A DNA stretch of 64,000 bases, taken from G965247475 sp965247475. GTDB taxonomy: Bacteria; Chloroflexota; UBA11872. The stretch spans positions 620,001-684,000 of the forward strand of contig OZ252016.1 in the NCBI GenBank assembly GCA_965247475.1. The letters run 5' to 3'. Below the pieces are notes generated by a model that ran no database searches, was not told the origin of the DNA, and saw nothing but the letters and a program-made list of their open reading frames with translations. The position numbers and the translations under genes were made by a program. This document shows positions 60,583 to 64,000 of this stretch, in pieces. Position 1 is the first letter of the stretch. Each line of letters opens with the position of its first letter.

Positions 60583-61574
60583 GCCTCCCCACGGCCATCG
60601 GCGCAACATCCATTCATCCCGACCCTGACGCCTATGAGGCCGATGCGCCCGCGGCCGTCACCCTCGGGCGATTCGACGGCGTGCATATGGGACACCAGGC
60701 CCTCCTTCGGGCCACGGCGGAGAGCGCGGCGCGTCTGCCGCGCGGCCGTGCCCTGGCAGTCACGTTCTGGCCGCCGCCCGAGCAGGTGCTGAGGCCCCAG
60801 ACTCCGCTCCGGTTGCTGACGACCCTGTCCGATCGGCTTGCATTGCTGGCCGAGGCCGGCGTCTCCGATGTGATTGTCTGGCCGTTCGATCGCGAGCTGG
60901 CCGCGCTCACGCCCGCGGAGTTCGTGGAACGCCTGGCCGCGGTGCTGGACATGCGGATTCTGGTCACGGGCCCCAACGCGCGGATCGGCAAGGATCGCGC
61001 GGGTACGCCGGACGTCATCGGGCGGATTGCGTGCGAGATCGGCATCGAATATCGGCAGATCGAGTGGCACCAGGCCCCCGAGTCGATCGCCAGCTCATCG
61101 ATCCGCGACGCGCTCGCGCGGGGCCATATCGAGTCCGCCAATCGCGCGCTGGGGCGGTGGTTCAGCCTTGCCGGCCGGGTGGTCGGCGGCGACGCGCGGG
61201 GACGTGAGCTCGGATACCCGACCGTCAACCTCGAGCTCCCCGCGTCACAGTTGCTGCCGGGCGATGGCGTGTACGCGGGCGTGGTGGCGCCGTCGCCGGC
61301 GACGGCGCGCCGTGGTTGGTGGCCGGCCGTCGCCAACATCGGCGTGCGCCCGACGTTCGGCGCGGGCGAACGGCTCGTCGAGGCGCACCTGCTCGATTTC
61401 GACGGCGATCTCTACGACCGGTCCGTGCGCCTCTTCTTCCAGCGGCGGCTGCGCGCCGAGCTCACGTTCGAATCCGTCTCCGAGCTGGTGGACGCCATCG
61501 GCCGGGACGTCGAGGCGGCGCGCGCGCTGCCCGATCCACCGGCCGGTGTGCTGCGACCGTTCGTGCGCTCCTGA
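60579..61574 (+). CDS. ribF: bifunctional riboflavin kinase / FAD synthetase
   Basis: 331 residues. N-terminal nucleotidyltransferase (TLGRFDGVHMGHQALL, VTGPNARIGKDRAG) with the family HxGH-like site as HMGH, C-terminal flavokinase (RGRELGYPTVNLEL, GVYAGVV, ANIGVRPTFG, EAHLLDFDGDLYD). Makes FMN and FAD. Last gene of the nusA operon, as is common. Confidence 0.96.
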   Translation: MSLPTAIGATSIHPDPDAYEADAPAAVTLGRFDGVHMGHQALLRATAESAARLPRGRALAVTFWPPPEQVLRPQTPLRLLTTLSDRLALLAEAGVSDVIVWPFDRELAALTPAEFVERLAAVLDMRILVTGPNARIGKDRAGTPDVIGRIACEIGIEYRQIEWHQAPESIASSSIRDALARGHIESANRALGRWFSLAGRVVGGDARGRELGYPTVNLELPASQLLPGDGVYAGVVAPSPATARRGWWPAVANIGVRPTFGAGERLVEAHLLDFDGDLYDRSVRLFFQRRLRAELTFESVSELVDAIGRDVEAARALPDPPAGVLRPFVRS

Positions 61575-61642
61575 CGACGGCTCGCTGGCGCGCGGGTCGG
61601 ACTTCTCATGCCCGGGGCGTGCCTGGCGCCGTCGCTGACGGC

Positions 61643-61771
61643 GTGAATCTCGACATCATCCGCATCGATGATGGGTCGGACCTCGTTCCGACCGGAATCG
61701 TGGCTGTGCCAACATACGTGCCGCAGGGCCGCGCCATCGGTCGCGGCGACCCCGAGCAAGAGCGGCTCTAA
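61643..61771 (+). pseudogene. possible thioredoxin-fold remnant
   Basis: A 42-codon frame with GTG ends in IVAVPTYV, then QGRAIGRGDPEQERL, which matches the cis-Pro strand and following turn of thioredoxin-like domains (VPTYVLDGR...GNP). The rest of the domain, including any CxxC, is absent. It lies between ribF and the Crp/Fnr gene. Could be a decayed gene or a small real peptide. Confidence 0.3.
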
Positions 61772-61805
61772 GAGGAGCCGGGCTCAGGCCGAGGAGGCGC
61801 GGGCG

Positions 61806-62537
61806 ATGAGTCGGCGAATGGCCTCGAATCGAATCGGCCCGGCGCCGAGTCCGTCCCGCATGGACTCCACGGAACAGAAGCGACGCTACTCCTCGACAGT
61901 TGACATCTTTCGTGATCTCGATGAGCGGCAGATCGCTGAGGTCGAACGCACCACGCGGATGTCGACGGTGGCCGCCGGGCAGCTGGTGTTCGAGCCTGAT
62001 GAGACCCCCGAGGCGCTGTTTCTCCTCAAGTCAGGCAGGGTCCAGATCTATCGCATCTCGCCCGAGGGCAAACGCTTCGTCGTTCTGAACATCGAGCCCG
62101 GGACGTTCTTTGGTGAGATGGCGCTGGTCGGTCAGTCGATGTACGACTCGTTCGCGCAGACGCTCGAGGATTCCACCGTCTGCGTCATGAGCCGGCCCGA
62201 CGTCGAGCGACTGATTGGTCGGTTCCCGATGATCGGCGTTCGCATCATGCAGGCGCTCGCCGCTCGCCTCAGCGAGGCCGAGATGCAACTGGAAGATCTC
62301 GCGCTCAAATCGTTGGCGTCCCGTTTGGCGACGCTGATCCTGCGCATGACGTCCGACGGCGGCGATCAGATGGTGGGTCTGACCCATAGCGACCTTGCCG
62401 AGCGGGTCGGCACGTCGCGCGAGACCGCGACCCAGGCGCTGAACGAGCTCAAGTCCGGCGGTCTGATCGGCATCGGCCGCAAGCGGATCGAGGTATTGGA
62501 TCGCGAGGGCCTCGAAGCTATCGCGGAGGCCTACTAG
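61806..62537 (+). CDS. Crp/Fnr-family transcriptional regulator
   Basis: 243 residues from ATG 61806 (GAGGAGG 8 nt upstream); an inner ATG at 61860 is an alternative. N-terminal cyclic-nucleotide-binding barrel (LFLLKSGRVQIYRIS, PGTFFGEMALVGQ), long dimer helix, C-terminal winged helix (THSDLAERVGTSRETATQALNEL). No Cys cluster for an FeS sensor. The phosphate-binding Arg is not in the canonical place (GEMALVGQSMYDSFA), so cAMP binding is doubtful. Confidence 0.93.
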   Translation: MSRRMASNRIGPAPSPSRMDSTEQKRRYSSTVDIFRDLDERQIAEVERTTRMSTVAAGQLVFEPDETPEALFLLKSGRVQIYRISPEGKRFVVLNIEPGTFFGEMALVGQSMYDSFAQTLEDSTVCVMSRPDVERLIGRFPMIGVRIMQALAARLSEAEMQLEDLALKSLASRLATLILRMTSDGGDQMVGLTHSDLAERVGTSRETATQALNELKSGGLIGIGRKRIEVLDREGLEAIAEAY

Positions 62538-62549
62538 CCGCCCTTCCGT

Positions 62550-63608
62550 CTAGGGCGTGAAGTCGATCTCCCGCGTGACTCGCTCCGCGAAGCGCGCCAG
62601 CAGCGTCGCCGCCCGGTCGCCATCGGCCAGGTCGATGACTTCCGACGGCGTGTGCATGTAGCGCAGCGGCACGCCCACCAGCCCGGTGGCGACGCCGGCG
62701 CGCGCGAGTTGCATCGCGTTCGCGTCGGTACCGGTCCCGCTAGGCGCGGCCTCGATTTGCACGTCCATCTCCAGCTCCTCGGCCGTTTCGAACAACAACC
62801 GCTCGACCACCGGATTGACGTTGGCGCCGCGGGTGATCGTCGGGCCGCCGCCGAGCTTCACGTCGCCGGCCATTTTCTTGCTGACGCCCGGCGAGTCGGT
62901 CGCGTGTGTCACGTCCACCGCAACGCCAACCAGCGGGTCCAGCCCGAACGCGCTGGTAGTCGCGCCGCGCAGGCCGATCTCCTCCTGCACGGTGGCAACC
63001 GCGTGCACCGATCCCTGCAGCTTGTCGGCGTCGATCCGGCGCAGCGCCTCCGCCACGACCCATGCGCCGATCTTGTTGTCGAGCGCGCGCGAGGCAACCA
63101 GGCCGCCCTGGAGGTCTTGGAGACCGATGTCGTACGTGACGGGATCGCCGACGCGCACCTGCTCGTCGGCGGCGGCCTTGTCCTTGGCGCCGATATCGAT
63201 CCACACGTCCTCGATCTTGATCGGCTTTCCTCGCTCGGACCGGGGCGTCAGGTGCACGGCCCTTCGCCCGGTCACGCCGCGGATTGGCCCCCGCGCCGCG
63301 TGCACCACGACCCGCCGTCCGGGGACGAGCGACGCGTCGTGGCCGCCGACGGTGTTGAAGTAGATGAACCCGTCATCCGTGATGTAGTTCACCTGAAACC
63401 CGAGCTCGTCACAGTGGCCTGCGAACATCACCCGCGGCGCTCCGCCCTCATTTCGGGTCGCGATGACGTTCCCGTGCAGATCGGTTCGGACGGCGTCGGC
63501 GAACGTCTCCGCGTATCCGCGCCACACGTCGCGCGCCGCCTGCTCGTATCCCGACGGGCTGGGGGCGTCGATCAGTGATTCGAGAAAGGCGCGTCGCTCG
63601 TCGTCCAT
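62550..63608 (-). CDS. M42 family metallo-aminopeptidase
   Basis: 352 residues from ATG 63608 (MDDERRAFLESLID). Dinuclear-metal aminopeptidase forming tetrahedral assemblies. Ligands and catalytic residues: AGHCDELGF, ALDNKIGAW (bridging Asp), VQEEIGLRG (Glu pair), VAVDVTHATD and YMHTPSEVI. PSPSGYEQ at the start matches the family's SGxE motif. Cytoplasmic; trims peptides from proteasomal or Lon/Clp breakdown. Confidence 0.95.
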   Translation of the reverse strand: MDDERRAFLESLIDAPSPSGYEQAARDVWRGYAETFADAVRTDLHGNVIATRNEGGAPRVMFAGHCDELGFQVNYITDDGFIYFNTVGGHDASLVPGRRVVVHAARGPIRGVTGRRAVHLTPRSERGKPIKIEDVWIDIGAKDKAAADEQVRVGDPVTYDIGLQDLQGGLVASRALDNKIGAWVVAEALRRIDADKLQGSVHAVATVQEEIGLRGATTSAFGLDPLVGVAVDVTHATDSPGVSKKMAGDVKLGGGPTITRGANVNPVVERLLFETAEELEMDVQIEAAPSGTGTDANAMQLARAGVATGLVGVPLRYMHTPSEVIDLADGDRAATLLARFAERVTREIDFTP

Positions 63609-63642
63609 GTGATCGGGGCCGCTGCCTCCGCCGTTCCTGACG

Positions 63643-64000
63643 CTACCGCTGCTCGCGGCGCCGCGCCGCCTCGGCAACCAGCTTGGCTTGAATGTTCGCG
63701 GGCGCTTCTTGATAGCGCACGAATTCGCGCGTGAACGTTCCCCGGCCTTGCGTGACGGACCGCAGGTCCGTGGCGTATCGCTGCACCTCGGATTCCGGCA
63801 CTTCCACCTGCACCGTGGTGTAGCCGTTCTCCGCCGCGGGCGTCATGCCAAGTACGTGACCCCGCCGGGCGCTGATGTCGCCGATGATGTCGCCGGTGTT
63901 CGTGTCGGGAATCTCTATCTCGAGCTTGAGGATCGGTTCGAGGACCACCGGACCGGCCCGCGGATAGCCATCCTGGTACGCAAGCCGCGCGGCGGCTCGG
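63643..64000 (-). CDS. EF-G-like translation factor, C-terminal end (partial)
   Basis: The gene runs off the right end of the window. The visible part covers the end of domain IV and domain V: VVLEPILKLEIEIPD, GDIIGDISARRGHVLGM, VQVEVPESEV, SVTQGRGTFTREFVRY. A basic tail ends it. It belongs to EF-G or an EF-G-like (FusA2-type) GTPase; the G domain is outside the window so the subgroup cannot be fixed. Confidence 0.9.
   Translation of the reverse strand, partial: RAAARLAYQDGYPRAGPVVLEPILKLEIEIPDTNTGDIIGDISARRGHVLGMTPAAENGYTTVQVEVPESEVQRYATDLRSVTQGRGTFTREFVRYQEAPANIQAKLVAEAARRREQR

Overview
The window is a high-GC bacterial chromosome segment, densely packed on both strands. The gene repertoire fits a Chloroflexota-type bacterium, possibly from the marine or sponge-associated side of that phylum: a dcw cluster with an intact peptidoglycan and division core, a LytR-CpsA-Psr protein, larB/larC, M42 peptidase, Crp/Fnr regulator, no outer-membrane genes, and a decayed leucine-rich-repeat protein. 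The phylum assignment is inference from content and style, not from a marker-gene tree.

Layout. 1-2.1 kb: a decayed LRR gene and a DEAD-box helicase whose only plausible start is ATC. 2.1-8.9 kb: an island-like segment bounded on the right by an intact tRNA-Leu(GAG) and on the left by a 51-bp copy of the 3' part of the same tRNA. It holds an EEP-family phosphohydrolase, a frameshifted membrane gene, a 122-bp copy of the puuD/MOSC intergenic region, typA with visibly lower GC, a second DEAD-box helicase and a transposase remnant. 8.9-14.3 kb: a class I amidotransferase, a MOSC protein, type I dehydroquinase with a vestigial AroE-like tail, an MFS transporter and membrane proteins, including a 38-residue one. 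14.4-30.9 kb: a minus-strand run of 18 genes, mraZ-rsmH-ftsL-ftsI-ftsW-murG-murC-murB-ftsQ-ftsA-ftsZ-yggS-yggT-yggU-hisS-hisH-hisA-hisF, with a textbook MraZ-box operator and promoter in front. murE, murF, mraY and murD are missing from their usual place between ftsI and ftsW.

31-41.8 kb: an RNase H-like protein, unrecognised conserved genes, a DHA2-type transporter, a repeat-rich intergenic patch, an eno-larB-larC operon, a Lon homologue that has lost its ATPase and protease catalytic residues, and a rhodanese plus MoeB/ThiF-type E1 pair. 41.9-55.5 kb: a NarL-type two-component pair, a Gfo/Idh/MocA oxidoreductase, LCP protein, SAM methyltransferase (again apparently ATC-initiated), CinA-like and MEMO-like proteins, a fused class II aldolase/SDR, a homocysteine methyltransferase-like protein, and a YesL-like/ABC-ATPase pair. 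55.8-61.6 kb: the nusA-ylxR-infB-rbfA-truB-ribF information-processing operon, behind an AT-rich leader with a terminator-like hairpin; ylxR is the third gene with an apparent ATC start. The window ends with a Crp/Fnr regulator, an M42 aminopeptidase and the C-terminus of an EF-G-like factor.

The observations most worth following are the three Shine-Dalgarno-backed ATC starts, the catalytically stripped Lon homologue, the tRNA-Leu island with a second duplicated segment carrying mostly synonymous differences, and the dcw cluster lacking four contiguous genes.
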